From: Candidatus Omnitrophota bacterium
GTDB taxonomy: Bacteria > Omnitrophota > Gorgyraeia > Gygaellales > Profunditerraquicolaceae
Assembly (NCBI GenBank): GCA_028710685.1
Contig: JAQTTQ010000006.1
Span: 1-42,903, forward strand
Length of the DNA stretch: 42,903 nt
Reading direction: 5' to 3'
Both the position numbers and the translations under genes were made by a program. The stretch's first letter is position 1. Each line of letters starts with the position of its first letter. Shown piece by piece: positions 17,401 to 25,735 of the stretch. The notes under the pieces were generated by a model that was not told the origin of the DNA, ran no database searches, and saw only the letters and a list, made by a program, of their open reading frames with translations.

Positions 17401-18890
17401 TTAGGGACATTCTCTGTTGCACAGAAATAAGCCCCTTTCTTATACCCAACCTTTCTCACCAAACCACTTTCAGTCAACTGTTTTAAATCTCTCAAGGCAG
17501 TCTTTTTAACGATATCCTTAAATAATTCTAGGTATGCCGCAATCGTCATTTGCTTTTTCTCGTTAACCATCAACCGGAGGGCTTCAATCTGGCGTTCATT
17601 CAAACCAAGCTTTTTAAGATCAGTCTGTCTATGCTCAGGAATGCTTGGCGCAAGATCCAAAATCTTATCCCCGGGACCATAAAATTTAACGACAAAGAAA
17701 TCCCCTTCCTCCGAGAACTCCGGGGCTGAAAGGCCATGCTCTTTCATAAGTTTCTTCATCTTTTCTATACCAGTACCAAAGCGCTCCATATCTAAAGTTT
17801 CATGAAAGATGCCACAGATGGCCTTATTGCGTGTCGCATGAGTGCCTTCCAGCTTCTTAATATTTAGACCGGGTAAAAGACCGCCGGGATTGCGAACCTC
17901 CACGCGATCATCAAAAACAGCTACCATAATTGGCGCACCTTGACGGTTGTAGTTACGATGAGCTATTGCATTAATGACCGCTTCACGAATAGCCTCGAAA
18001 GGGTATTCAGGAATATCTACCCGTTTAAACTCGACGATCTTGTTCGCCAAGCGAGTATTCCGCACGAAAAATGCTTGCACCTGAGCAAGCATTTTATAAA
18101 TAGGCCCTTTGATCTCTTGCGAATCTATAAACTCTGAACGCGTTGTCCCTTTGAATCGGGCAATACGAATCTCATGGTTTGTGATGATGTCGGAAGGATT
18201 TTTACCGAAGAATAGAATTCCTGTATTCGTAGGCCAAAGCCCGCCATCTTCTTTTTTAACAACTTTAAGGACGTTGGTCAGGATATCCTTGATTGATGTC
18301 TTAGGAACTTTAACATTAAGCTTGGTAGCGCGATTCTGCAGAAAATCTTTCACGCACTGCTCGTCGATTGCTTCATAGCCCACTTCACGAGGGATCGCCT
18401 CATCAAAAGGCCCTTTACTAACTTCGCCTTTATCATCCAAAAATGAAATCAAACTATTGAGAACTTGAACCTTTAAGTCATCAACATTGCGGAATCGTTT
18501 GTATATAAATACAGCTTTTATGGATTTAAAGAAGGTCTGCTCATCCTTATCCCGCTTTGCGTCATCTCCGGACGCTCCCTTTACAAAAACAAGAATTTCT
18601 CCGCGCGGGCATTCTTTTTGAAACTTCCTGAATTCTCGCTCTGTCGCCGAGAAGCCATCTTTGCCTTTGTCTCCATAATCCTTACCAAGAATCCCAAGAT
18701 AAATATCGCTGTCGCAAACATGCTTCAAGTATGTCGCCGCGGGCGACTTACCCTTTGCGGGAAGATCCTCAAAAAGGAATACATCAAAGCACTGCCGCAA
18801 AGTCGAGTTACCGTTGATCAAATCCTTGATCGCGAACCTCTCCTCACGAAGCTCTTTTTGATTAGCACTAACAAATAGTTTGTATTTCAT
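17394..18890 (-). CDS. DUF4062 + AlbA/RecG-like ATP-binding protein
   Basis: A 498-residue protein. Residues 1-150 look like DUF4062 (KLFVSANQKELREER..FLFEDLPAKGKSP..YLGILGKDYG), a domain found in signalling and immune-type proteins. Residues about 195-410 match the AlbA_2/RecG-like regulators with a C-terminal ATPase fold (YPFEAIREAVINAIAHRNY and DRVEVRNPGGL). A winged helix closes the protein (KKTALRDLKQLTESGLVRK). It is probably a DNA- or ligand-sensing regulator. The C-terminal ENVPKK lies in the repeat cluster, where NVPK-like words continue past the stop in another frame. The start is 1 base from the stop of the Xre regulator. Confidence 0.8.
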   Translation of the reverse strand: MKYKLFVSANQKELREERFAIKDLINGNSTLRQCFDVFLFEDLPAKGKSPAATYLKHVCDSDIYLGILGKDYGDKGKDGFSATEREFRKFQKECPRGEILVFVKGASGDDAKRDKDEQTFFKSIKAVFIYKRFRNVDDLKVQVLNSLISFLDDKGEVSKGPFDEAIPREVGYEAIDEQCVKDFLQNRATKLNVKVPKTSIKDILTNVLKVVKKEDGGLWPTNTGILFFGKNPSDIITNHEIRIARFKGTTRSEFIDSQEIKGPIYKMLAQVQAFFVRNTRLANKIVEFKRVDIPEYPFEAIREAVINAIAHRNYNRQGAPIMVAVFDDRVEVRNPGGLLPGLNIKKLEGTHATRNKAICGIFHETLDMERFGTGIEKMKKLMKEHGLSAPEFSEEGDFFVVKFYGPGDKILDLAPSIPEHRQTDLKKLGLNERQIEALRLMVNEKKQMTIAAYLELFKDIVKKTALRDLKQLTESGLVRKVGYKKGAYFCATENVPKK

Positions 18891-18891
18891 C

Positions 18892-19104
18892 TTACTTGAC
18901 CTCTTTTGTGCTCTTAGCCGAAAATGTTATTTTCTTTTTGGTTAAATACTTCTCGACGTGATACTGCTGAATCTTACTGGGAACGGTCTTGCCGTTAAAC
19001 CAGCGGCTCACGGTCGAAAAAGCAACGCCCAGCTCTTTAGCTAAATCCTGCTGAGTAATCTTGTTTTCAAGACGGTACAGTTCTAATTTTTTTATCATAT
19101 CCAT
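18892..19104 (-). CDS. Xre-type helix-turn-helix regulator
   Basis: About 70 residues from the ATG at 19104, chosen because AGGAG lies 8 bases upstream; a longer frame exists but lacks such a site. The helix-turn-helix is KITQQDLAKELGVAFSTVSR followed by WFNGKTVPS. It is cotranscribed with the DUF4062 gene from the promoter at 19159-19187 and probably controls that promoter. The C-terminal KYLTKKKITFSAKS tail is basic. It acts in the cytoplasm as a DNA-binding dimer by family knowledge. Confidence 0.8.
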   Translation of the reverse strand: MDMIKKLELYRLENKITQQDLAKELGVAFSTVSRWFNGKTVPSKIQQYHVEKYLTKKKITFSAKSTKEVK

Positions 19105-19158
19105 ATGCCTAGCTCCTGTGGTTAGCATAGTCATTTTTCCCTTTTGCGCATATTGCAT

Positions 19159-19187
19159 CTTATAGCACAGAATTAATTAAAAGTCAA
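19159..19187 (-). promoter_or_regulatory. Sigma70-type promoter of the Xre-DUF4062 pair
   Basis: On the minus strand TTGACT (19182-19187) and TATAAG (19159-19164) are separated by exactly 17 bases, with a TGC extended -10. Transcription would begin about 40-50 bases before the Xre start codon. Confidence 0.75.
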
Positions 19188-19273
19188 TGTGAAACTACCG
19201 ATAAAAACCGTGAGGGTTAACAAGACTGCCCTATGAAATAGGACAATTGATCTATGGAATAGAACAGGCGGGA

Positions 19274-19546
19274 TTACAGGACGGATTCTTGAAACTTGCC
19301 GGTCGTTGCATCCACAATCCGGAAATGGGTCTTGCCAATGCGATCCTTCCACTGCTCCTCGATATTCAGGCTCCAGTCCCCCAGTGGCATAACTTTCTGG
19401 ATCTCCCGCAGGCGAAGTTTACCGGCCGGGACCGCGCCCAAAAGATCGCCCTCGGTTGAGATGTTTTCCACGTAAACTTCCTCGCCAGCCAGCCGGACGC
19501 TGATGTAGCGGGTTTTCTTAACAGCTTGCTCAATAATCTTTGCCAT
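19274..19546 (-). CDS. Duplicated 90-aa protein, copy A
   Basis: A 90-residue soluble protein with no family I recognise. It reads as a small beta-rich fold (RYISVRLAGEEVYVENIS, then LRLREIQKVMPLGDWSLNIEEQWK). The ribosome site GGGAGGTAGG precedes the ATG. A second copy at 30039-30311 differs at only about ten residues. The homology runs on for roughly 180 bases upstream and includes the dyad at 19697-19728, so gene and control region were duplicated together. DNA or RNA binding is possible but not shown. Confidence 0.75.
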   Translation of the reverse strand: MAKIIEQAVKKTRYISVRLAGEEVYVENISTEGDLLGAVPAGKLRLREIQKVMPLGDWSLNIEEQWKDRIGKTHFRIVDATTGKFQESVL

Positions 19547-19696
19547 GCGCCTACCTCCCTTTTGGGGTCAAGTAGGCCATAGGGTTGAGCGGTTGGCAAG
19601 AAATTAATTGGGGTTACGAGCCTACCCCTCTTATATCAATTATCTGCCATAACTTGATTTAATACAAATAGTTGCAAACAGTTCACGAAGGCTATT

Positions 19697-19728
19697 TTGT
19701 CACAAATACTATATACTTTTTGTGACAA
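19697..19728. promoter_or_regulatory. Palindromic operator, copy 1
   Basis: TTGTCACAAA and TTTGTGACAA form perfect 10-base arms around a 12-base AT-rich spacer. The same layout recurs at 30546-30577 and, with slightly different arms, at 31445-31476. Shared spacing across three loci suggests one DNA-binding protein family. Confidence 0.65.
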
Positions 19729-19740
19729 GATCTTGAGGCC

Positions 19741-19766
19741 TAATGTTCACTGTTTAGTGAACATTA
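19741..19766. promoter_or_regulatory. Perfect inverted repeat upstream of 90-aa gene
   Basis: TAATGTTCACT and AGTGAACATTA are perfect 11-base arms around GTTT. The T-run needed for a terminator is missing on both sides, so an operator is more likely. It is not present in the duplicate module at 30 kb. Confidence 0.55.
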
Positions 19767-19811
19767 ACACTTGGCAGGTTTATTACATTTCTTGTAACAT
19801 TTGCGCAGATT

Positions 19812-20111
19812 AAATGTCCACCGGCCGGAAATGTCCACTTTTTACGAGACATTTCTATTTAGTGGACATTTAGGTGTCCATCCATGTCCATCAAAATGGC
19901 CTTTTTTGCCCCTCCCGAACGCCCGCAGGATACCCCTAAAACCGCCTGTTTTCCGACGCTGGGCGCTTGTTTTGGCCGGGTTGACCTCTTATGCCCAAAC
20001 CCCAAAAGTGATGGACATGGACATCGTTTTTTTTGACCACTATCACTGGCTCCTTGCGCCTCGCCCGACCCTCACCCAAGCCCCCTTCCAAGGACCCAGA
20101 ACTGCCTCCAA
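19812..20111 (-). repeat. Element C copy 1 (300-base intergenic repeat)
   Basis: The stretch aligns along nearly its whole length with 31520-32003. It contains AATGTCCACCGGCCGG, an AGTGGACATTT dyad partner, a CGACGCTGGGCGCTTGTTTT block, and GTGATGGACATGGACATCG. It sits directly after the terminator of the DsrE-DUF202 operon. No protein is conserved in any frame between copies, so it is probably a noncoding element, either structural RNA or DNA. Confidence 0.7.
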
Positions 20112-20115
20112 GCAT

Positions 20116-20157
20116 AAAAAACCCCTATGACTATGCCACCTCAGCACAATCATAGGG
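20116..20157 (-). terminator. Terminator of DsrE-DUF202 operon
   Basis: On the minus strand CCCTATGA (20150-20157) pairs with TCATAGGG (20123-20130) and is followed by GTTTTTT. The loop is long (19 bases), yet the stem is perfect and correctly placed 25 bases after the DUF202 stop. Confidence 0.65.
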
Positions 20158-20181
20158 CCTTAACGATCAAGCTTGGCTGTG

Positions 20182-20412
20182 CTAAGGCTGATGGATACCC
20201 CTATGACGTCTTCGGGATTCAAAAATTCCCCAAAGCAGGATAAAGACACCACCGACAGCTACTACCCATCCCAAACAAACAATGAAGAAATTTTCTGCAA
20301 AAAGCTTAATTGCCGCCAAACCAAAAATCCACGCTGATAAAGCCGTGCGAATGTAGGCTAACATCGTACGCTCATTGGCTAATGCTGTGCGTAATTTATC
20401 TGTGTCGATCAT
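20182..20412 (-). CDS. DUF202 (YidH-like) small membrane protein
   Basis: A 76-residue inner-membrane protein. The opening LRTALANERTMLAYIRTALS is the hallmark of DUF202, followed by two membrane helices (AWIFGLAAIKLFAENFF and IVCLGWVVAVGGVFILLW) and a basic RRRHR end. It follows the DsrE gene by 11 bases. The biochemical role of the family is unknown. Confidence 0.85.
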   Translation of the reverse strand: MIDTDKLRTALANERTMLAYIRTALSAWIFGLAAIKLFAENFFIVCLGWVVAVGGVFILLWGIFESRRRHRGIHQP

Positions 20413-20423
20413 ATTATCTCCGG

Positions 20424-20744
20424 TTAAAACGTTACGACCTTGTCCGACTCTTTGACGATGTCATACATATCCTTCATGGTTGAGATCGGGCACATTTCAG
20501 AGCCTTCCTGCTCCCTGCTTTTGATACAGCTTCCGCAGGCATAGATCTTGCCACCGGACTGCATGAATTTCTCTGCCTGCTCAACTGTGTTGAACTTCTC
20601 CGTGCCGATCTTTTGATACTCGACCCCCTTGCCCATGAAGAAGATTTTGACCTCGTCCTTCTGTCCGAGCGCGAAATTCGCATAGCGAATCGCGTTCCAG
20701 CAGGTTTCCGCGTCGTTACTTGAGATAACCACTCCGATTTTCAT
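20424..20744 (-). CDS. DsrE-family sulfur-relay-like protein
   Basis: A 106-residue protein of the DsrE/DsrF-like fold. The opening KIGVVISSNDAETCWNAIRYANFAL is typical, then VKIFFMGKGVEY, and a conserved YACGSCIKSR segment with two cysteines that could carry a persulfide. An extra cysteine lies at MCPIS. It is cytoplasmic and cotranscribed with the DUF202 gene. Family members transfer sulfur or bind small ligands; the partner here is unknown. A 23-codon mini-ORF ends 15 bases upstream. Confidence 0.85.
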   Translation of the reverse strand: MKIGVVISSNDAETCWNAIRYANFALGQKDEVKIFFMGKGVEYQKIGTEKFNTVEQAEKFMQSGGKIYACGSCIKSREQEGSEMCPISTMKDMYDIVKESDKVVTF

Positions 20745-20759
20745 AATTTTGTCCTTTTG

Positions 20760-20831
20760 TTATAACGCCCCGACTACCGCCTCGGCCAAGCTCCGCATCG
20801 CATTACTATAATCCTGCCACCGGCCAGCCAT
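20760..20831 (-). CDS. Mini-ORF, 23 aa, directly upstream of dsrE-like gene
   Basis: An ATG at 20831 opens a frame with the core GRWQDYSNA and SLAEAVVG, ending in TAA 15 bases before the dsrE-like ATG. The same peptide core (GRWQDYSNAIGSLAEAAVG) ends just before the beta-lactamase start at 32835. A recurrent peptide immediately before two unrelated genes suggests either a leader peptide or a mobile 5' module. Low certainty that it is translated. Confidence 0.35.
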   Translation of the reverse strand: MAGRWQDYSNAMRSLAEAVVGAL

Positions 20832-20870
20832 ATGACCGGATGAAAACTTTTTTCCGCATCCTACCTTCCT
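20777..20870 (-). repeat. Intergenic repeat E3, full copy
   Basis: The left part (20777-20827) is nearly identical to 32859-32908. The right part (20821-20870) is identical over about 50 bases to 27453-27502. The right part also includes AGGAAGGTAGG followed by an ATG, which looks like a ribosome site and gene start. The remaining 20871-21048 stretch is AT-rich and shows no gene. Confidence 0.7.
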
Positions 20871-21048
20871 CCAATTACTTACAGAATCCCACCTACCGTG
20901 TTTAAAACTGTGCAAAGAATGAATAAACGTGACTTTGAAATTTTGATATCCCTTTGTTAATATTAAACTTAAACAAAAATCTTGCATTAGTCAAATAAAT
21001 ACATTATTTCTCATTTTTATCTTACCCTTGGCGCTTAAACTGTTCAAA

Positions 21049-22443
21049 TCAATCTTTCTGAAACCTATAGTTAAAATTGGATTTCGGTTTATCACCAAAA
21101 AATAACTTCAGATGACCTTCTTGAGCCATACGCAATATGGTGTCTTTAGCATAATTATACAATGCCTCATCAGTCTGTTTTTCAATCCAATCGGTACCTT
21201 TTATTTTAAGCAGTGGTATGACATTTTGTATAAAAAAATCCCTCACGCCCTGACTTCTCAAAAGACATGCGCCGATATATCGCGGAGGCAACCATTCTTC
21301 TATAATTTCCTCTATTTTCGGATTAATTAAGTACCGGACGCGATAGCTTGTATAACCGTAAGACGAAATGTACACTTCCAATATTTCCGCGACATCTGAA
21401 CCATCTGTTGTAGCAAGGTCTCCGATTTCCAAATCGCGCTGCGTCATATCCTTAAGTTCTTTTGTCGCGCTTCCTCCAGATCGAGCAGAATCAAGAATCT
21501 GCTTAAATTTTTGCGGGTATTCAATATCTGCTATCTCGAATGCCCTTGAAAGAACATTAATGCATATAACTGGAATCTTATTAATTGCGTGCTTCACATC
21601 CTCAACCGTAAAATCTTTGAAATGCTCTTCAGCTAATGCATGAGCTGATTTACTTGATCCGCCGTAACCTACTTTATATGTAGGACCCAAAACTATTTTC
21701 TCGCCACTAGTGGCGATAGAAAGAGCTTTTTTATATCGTTGCTTAATTGAAGACATAATGTTTAAGCCCAAATTAGAATCAAAGGTGATACTTGAATTTA
21801 GAAACCAGCACTTATCCCGATCTAAATCATCCGCCAGTGCTTTACATCGCGTCAAAAGTTCCTTTGATTGAAAATTAAAATTTCCCATTGATTTACCAAA
21901 AAATTCAGTAATATCCTGGTTTGCGTATCTTATATCCGATAGGGCTTCGGCGGTAAGAAAAAGCTTAAAATATTTCTGGTCAGCCGCTTCCGAAAAACAG
22001 ATCAAATTGCACAGGTATTCTTGCAACTTACGGAATCTTATCTCAAATTCATCCACGATGCTTCTATGAAAAAGGTGGTGAACCCGTCTCCCGGAAATTG
22101 TTTCATTTCCCGGGTTCGCTTTCGGATACCCAAACTTTGTTTCTTCTTCTGACTCTGCTATCCAACCTGCTACTCGTATGCATGACATACAAGATGAAAC
22201 AACTTCACTAACAATAAGATATAAATAATATGATTTTGCGTCTCTCTGAGAATAACCTGCAATTGAGCGAAATGAATCTTCCGTCACCGACAAGTTACGA
22301 AGTAAGTGACCACCTATCTCAAGAGGAATCAGAAAAGGTAAATTTCTCTCGTCATCGGTTTGGGTATTTCTCTGAACAGGTATTCTTTCTATTAGTTTAA
22401 TTAATTGTTTCTTGCAAATAAAGATTATTTTAGAAATGTTCAT
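21049..22443 (-). CDS. Hypothetical protein, 464 aa
   Basis: I do not recognise this protein. It is soluble and largely helical. The first 25 residues are hydrophobic and basic (KIIFICKKQLIKLIERI) without a clear signal peptide. Other visible blocks are RVHHLFHRSIVDEFEIRFRKL (near residue 125), GPTYKVGYGGSSKSAHAL (near 255) and a compact C-terminal domain after SARSGGSA. The ATG is 1 base after the stop of the MerR-type gene, so the two form a pair. A role governed by that regulator, possibly in defence, is inference. Confidence 0.7.
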   Translation of the reverse strand: MNISKIIFICKKQLIKLIERIPVQRNTQTDDERNLPFLIPLEIGGHLLRNLSVTEDSFRSIAGYSQRDAKSYYLYLIVSEVVSSCMSCIRVAGWIAESEEETKFGYPKANPGNETISGRRVHHLFHRSIVDEFEIRFRKLQEYLCNLICFSEAADQKYFKLFLTAEALSDIRYANQDITEFFGKSMGNFNFQSKELLTRCKALADDLDRDKCWFLNSSITFDSNLGLNIMSSIKQRYKKALSIATSGEKIVLGPTYKVGYGGSSKSAHALAEEHFKDFTVEDVKHAINKIPVICINVLSRAFEIADIEYPQKFKQILDSARSGGSATKELKDMTQRDLEIGDLATTDGSDVAEILEVYISSYGYTSYRVRYLINPKIEEIIEEWLPPRYIGACLLRSQGVRDFFIQNVIPLLKIKGTDWIEKQTDEALYNYAKDTILRMAQEGHLKLFFGDKPKSNFNYRFQKD

Positions 22444-22444
22444 T

Positions 22445-22762
22445 TTAAATCCGACTTTTCCATATAATCATGTTTTCAATGTTTCTTGTGGTAAAAACCG
22501 GATACCCTCTATGGTCGCGTTTTGGCTTAATCCAGCCTTTCTTGACCCAATAATACAAAGTGCCACGAGAAACTCCTAGGATTTTAGCTACTTGAACCAT
22601 ATTGTACCGCTTAATTGATCTCTTTATTTTTCTCCTGAAAATCTGTTTATCGTATTCTTCAATTTGGGAGTCTATTTTTTGTTCTTTTCCCGTTTTCTGC
22701 TTCTTCAACCGCTCTAAAGTTCGTAAATCTACTCTCAATAATATTTCATAAAATTGTTCCAA
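22445..22762 (-). CDS. MerR-like DNA-binding protein
   Basis: A protein of about 105 residues with a charged N-terminal coiled part (LERLKKQKTGKEQKIDSQIEEYDKQ) and a C-terminal MerR-type helix-turn-helix: MVQVAKILGVSRGTLYYWVKKG followed by the wing KPKRDHRGYPVFTT. The only usable start is a TTG at 22762, since no in-frame ATG lies upstream before a stop; the start is therefore uncertain. It precedes the 464-residue gene by 1 base. It likely regulates its own operon. Confidence 0.7.
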   Translation of the reverse strand: MEQFYEILLRVDLRTLERLKKQKTGKEQKIDSQIEEYDKQIFRRKIKRSIKRYNMVQVAKILGVSRGTLYYWVKKGWIKPKRDHRGYPVFTTRNIENMIIWKSRI

Positions 22763-23351
22763 CCTCTGTTTCTCTTCCTCATTTTAAAAAATCTTTCATA
22801 AGATAACCTCCATTTTAGTTTTTCTATATTCTTTACTCATTTCTGAAGCGTAACGCCTTAACCCTACGGGAAAGACTGCTTTGTTAAGTTTAAACTTGTT
22901 TTTTATGTGGAAACCCGCAAAAGAAACAATGCACTAATTCTTCTTTATTGTTTTCAATTTTTATCTTACGATTACAACAAGGAAGATCAAAAATTTCCAT
23001 ATCGTCTGTCTCAGGAGCTATGTGCAGTTCTTTCTGCTCTATTTCTTTTCCTTCGAAGCTAATCGAAATCAAACCAGAGATAGGCTTATGGAAATCCTTT
23101 TTGAGAGGACGAATAAGATTTTCGTTAATTAATCCTGCCATAATATTCTCAGCAATCCTGCGAATATAATCAAGTTGTGATTCTGTCCACCAGTTATTAC
23201 CCTGCGCTTGTTGACCGCAATATGGACAAAAAAACCTGCTTTCTATTTCTTTATCTTCCGGTTTCTCTTTAGATTCTTCTACAACCATATAAGAGTCCAA
23301 TCCTTGCTGGGCAACATCAGCTAATTCTTCTTTCTCTAATAAAACCTTGAA

Positions 23352-24819
23352 CAGTACTCTGTTAAAAAACATTTTTGTTCTCGATTATTTTCAAAAACAG
23401 TTTTTATGTAAGTTATGAATTTGCGTAACTTACGTAATTACAATGCGTTGCGTTGAAATTACCCTTGCTTTTTTCTCGTAATGCGTGTTATTCTATAGGC
23501 ATAGCTGCGATTCAGAACTTTTTCAAAAGGAGCAACGCATATGCCTATCTTAAAAGCGCGCATCAGATTCATCGAGAAGTTTCTCGCTAACTTTAATTCT
23601 GTCTTCTCAACAAATCATCAAAGAGCGATATTTCGGGAATTCATCTACGGTTTGTTTTCTGACTACAAGCGCCTTTCTCTGGCTGCCGTCGCCAATAATA
23701 CTCATATGAATTATCAAAGGCTGCAGTACTTCTTCTCGGAATCACGCTGGAGCGTAAAAGAACTCAATGACATCCGTCTACGCCTACTTCAGAATCAAAG
23801 AACGACAAAAGCAAATAACAAAGGCGTCTTGGCTATCGATGATACTGCCTGCCCTAAACCCTATGCCGAAAAAACCGAAGGAGCACAGGTACAATATTGC
23901 GGCTGCTTGGGCCGCGAGGAAAACGCCAATGTCGCGGTAGCCAGCTGCTTTGTCTCAAATTCCAAACATTTCCCTGTAGACTTTAAATCTTATCTGCCTA
24001 TTACGACACCGAATCCCAAAGATTTCAAGAGCAAGCTTGATTTAGCCAAAGAACTTATTGTTGATGCCGTTAATAAGAAAATACCTTTTTCTTCTGTTGT
24101 CATGGACGCATGGTATACGTCCACAGACTTGATTGAATTCGTGGCTTCCAAAAATCTATCTTTGGTGGCTGAAGTCAAAATCAACCGCTCTATTTTCTTT
24201 ACCCACCCTCAAACCAAGCAGTGGCGTTATCTAACCGGCGATAAGATCATACCGCTCATCAAAGAGTTCTATCCACACAAACTTAAAACTGTCAACATCC
24301 CTCAAGCAGACGGCACTGATAAAAATATCCTAACGTATTCCTTTAAGTCAAAGCTTAAAGATTGCTCAACCGAGATGCAAGTTATCTTCATCTTTGAAAA
24401 GTGGTCTAAAACTGATGATAAAGATGTTCATATCCTGATTACTACTGATCCCAAGATGTCCGTGCGTTCAGCCATCCTAACCTATCTCCTGCGTTGGGGC
24501 ATCGAAGAATCTTTTCGAGAGCTTAAAGATACGTTCTGTTTTGACCAGTATCAAGTGCACCACCAAGAACAAATCCAAAGACATTGGATTATGGCATTCC
24601 TGGCTTGGACGCTTACTTACTGGATCAAACAAAACGGCTGTTTATCGAAAATTCTCGGACAACCGCCTCAGACAATAGGAGAATGCAAACACGCCGTCTC
24701 TTCTCTCATCATTATTGACTCAAGCTTCCTCTTATCAAAGAACAAGGATATTGCTGCTCACCTTTACAACATCAAATCCGAACGCTTTAAAAAGAAATTA
24801 GAAAACTAACAAAGTCCTG
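23352..24819 (+). mobile_element. IS element, 1468 bp, with 6-bp target duplication
   Basis: The left end is CAGTACTCTGTTA and the right end, read inward, is CAGGACTTTGTTA (11 of 13 match). CTTGAA flanks both ends directly (23346-23351 and 24820-24825). The transposase stop codon lies inside the right inverted repeat. It is the only plus-strand gene of the region. The sharp duplication and intact transposase suggest a recent insertion. Confidence 0.9.
23541..24809 (+). CDS. DDE transposase, IS4/IS701-like
   Basis: A 422-residue transposase. Catalytic acidic residues are visible: Asp100 or Asp101 in AIDDTACPK, Asp189 in VVMDAWYTS, and Glu322 in RWGIEESFRELK, the Y-R-W-x-I-E-x-x-F signature of IS4-like enzymes. 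The QYCGCLGREENANVAVA block after the first Asp resembles the IS701 group. The start has AAAAGGAGC ribosome site 9 bases upstream. IS701 elements usually make 4-bp duplications, while here it is 6 bp, so the subgroup is not certain. Confidence 0.9.
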   Translation: MPILKARIRFIEKFLANFNSVFSTNHQRAIFREFIYGLFSDYKRLSLAAVANNTHMNYQRLQYFFSESRWSVKELNDIRLRLLQNQRTTKANNKGVLAIDDTACPKPYAEKTEGAQVQYCGCLGREENANVAVASCFVSNSKHFPVDFKSYLPITTPNPKDFKSKLDLAKELIVDAVNKKIPFSSVVMDAWYTSTDLIEFVASKNLSLVAEVKINRSIFFTHPQTKQWRYLTGDKIIPLIKEFYPHKLKTVNIPQADGTDKNILTYSFKSKLKDCSTEMQVIFIFEKWSKTDDKDVHILITTDPKMSVRSAILTYLLRWGIEESFRELKDTFCFDQYQVHHQEQIQRHWIMAFLAWTLTYWIKQNGCLSKILGQPPQTIGECKHAVSSLIIIDSSFLLSKNKDIAAHLYNIKSERFKKKLEN

Positions 24820-24905
24820 CTTGAACTCTCTTTGGCAAAAAGGACAAGCTCTTCTAAAAAATCCTTTATCATCTAGAGGGAAAGAGACGCATTTTTTGAT
24901 TTCGC

Positions 24906-25700
24906 TCATTTAGCACCTCCTGATATTTGATTAAATCGCCGTATAATAATTGTCGATAGTGTTGAGGCTGTATTTATTGCAAGCTCTGCGATACATTCCG
25001 ATACCTCTGTTGATAAAATACCTTTCCCATGTGCATCTCCTAAGGCATTTCTTAATCCGCCCAACTGCGTAACAAGTCCAGAGAGAACATTCACAAGAGT
25101 CAATGTGGAACCCGTGGAATCCAAATCATCAAATTTAAGGATTGTTCGCGTTGATTTCCACAGCTCAGTAACTTGTCTCTTCGTAGGCAAAGCTATGTTT
25201 ATCTTATCATGACAAATAGTCATGGTGCTCTCGAGACATGCTATACTACTAGTAATTGCTCCATCGAAATCGCCATCCCGAATAGATTCCCTAGCTTTCT
25301 CTAGATCCTTATATGCAGAATAAAAACCTTGAGCTTAAAAAAGTCCTCTTGCGATTGAAATAACCTGTCGGGTGGTTTCGGCAGTCACCAAGCCACACGT
25401 TTTACAAAACTCCAATGTGGTTTCTCTTTTTCTAATTTTGCAAAAAAGATTTTCTGTATAAACTGAAATACCTCCCGAATGTCGCAAGACTCGTATTTTT
25501 GGCAGAACCGCATTGCATCCGATATCTCGATAAATCTTACCAGCATCACAATTGAAACAGGCTGTTGGATTTACTTCATTTGTAGAATATGATCCAGAAA
25601 GTTGTGCTGCCCTACATATGAGACTACCCATACCTATCTGTTGCAAATGACAGTCTACATTATCATTTTCTTTTGGTTCTAATAATTTTTCATTCGACAT
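24906..25700 (-). pseudogene. Abi_C-type abortive infection gene broken by a stop codon
   Basis: One reading frame from ATG 25700 (AGGAG 8 bases upstream) to TGA 24906 is interrupted only by TAA at 25335-25337. The N-terminal half is cysteine-rich (ACFNCDAGKIYRD, LRHSGGISVYTENLFC, CKTCG). The second half begins AQGFYSAYKDLEKARES, then GDFDGAITSSIACLEST, and ends LGDAHGKG...AINTASTL, which I recognise as the abortive infection C-terminal domain (Abi_C). Both halves stay in the same frame, so a single substitution explains the break. Stop readthrough is the alternative. The 3' end overlaps the zinc-ribbon gene by 4 bases. Confidence 0.75.
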
Positions 25701-25735
25701 TTTATCATCTCCTAGCACCTATCTGTTGAATGAAT

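Larger units (their letters stand above)
19547..19811. promoter_or_regulatory. Control region of 90-aa gene copy A
   Basis: This spacer holds three dyads upstream of the minus-strand 90-residue gene: 19697-19728, 19741-19766, and a weak TTACA-N5-TGTAA near 19783-19797. From 19560 to 19733 it is homologous to 30420-30580. No unequivocal -35/-10 pair is found, but AT-rich sequence inside the first dyad could hold one. Confidence 0.45.
22890..24909 (-). pseudogene. Zinc-ribbon protein gene split by IS insertion
   Basis: The 5' part (24820-24909) encodes MSEIKKCVSFPLDDKGFF, then RRACPFCQREFK. The 3' part (22890-23351) begins with the same FK codons and continues VLLEKEELADV, then FFCPYCGQQ, a CC pair and CFFCG. 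Removing the IS and one copy of the 6-bp duplication TTCAAG rejoins both parts in frame to about 181 residues. The cysteine pairs indicate three zinc ribbons. The ATG overlaps the preceding Abi_C-type gene by 4 bases, so they were an operon. An ATG at 23372 inside the IS end could still give a truncated product of 160 residues. Confidence 0.85.

Noticed and set aside
19801-20130. Plus-strand frame of 109 codons inside element C
   Set aside because: The frame is not kept in the homologous copy at 31520-32003, so it is unlikely to be coding.
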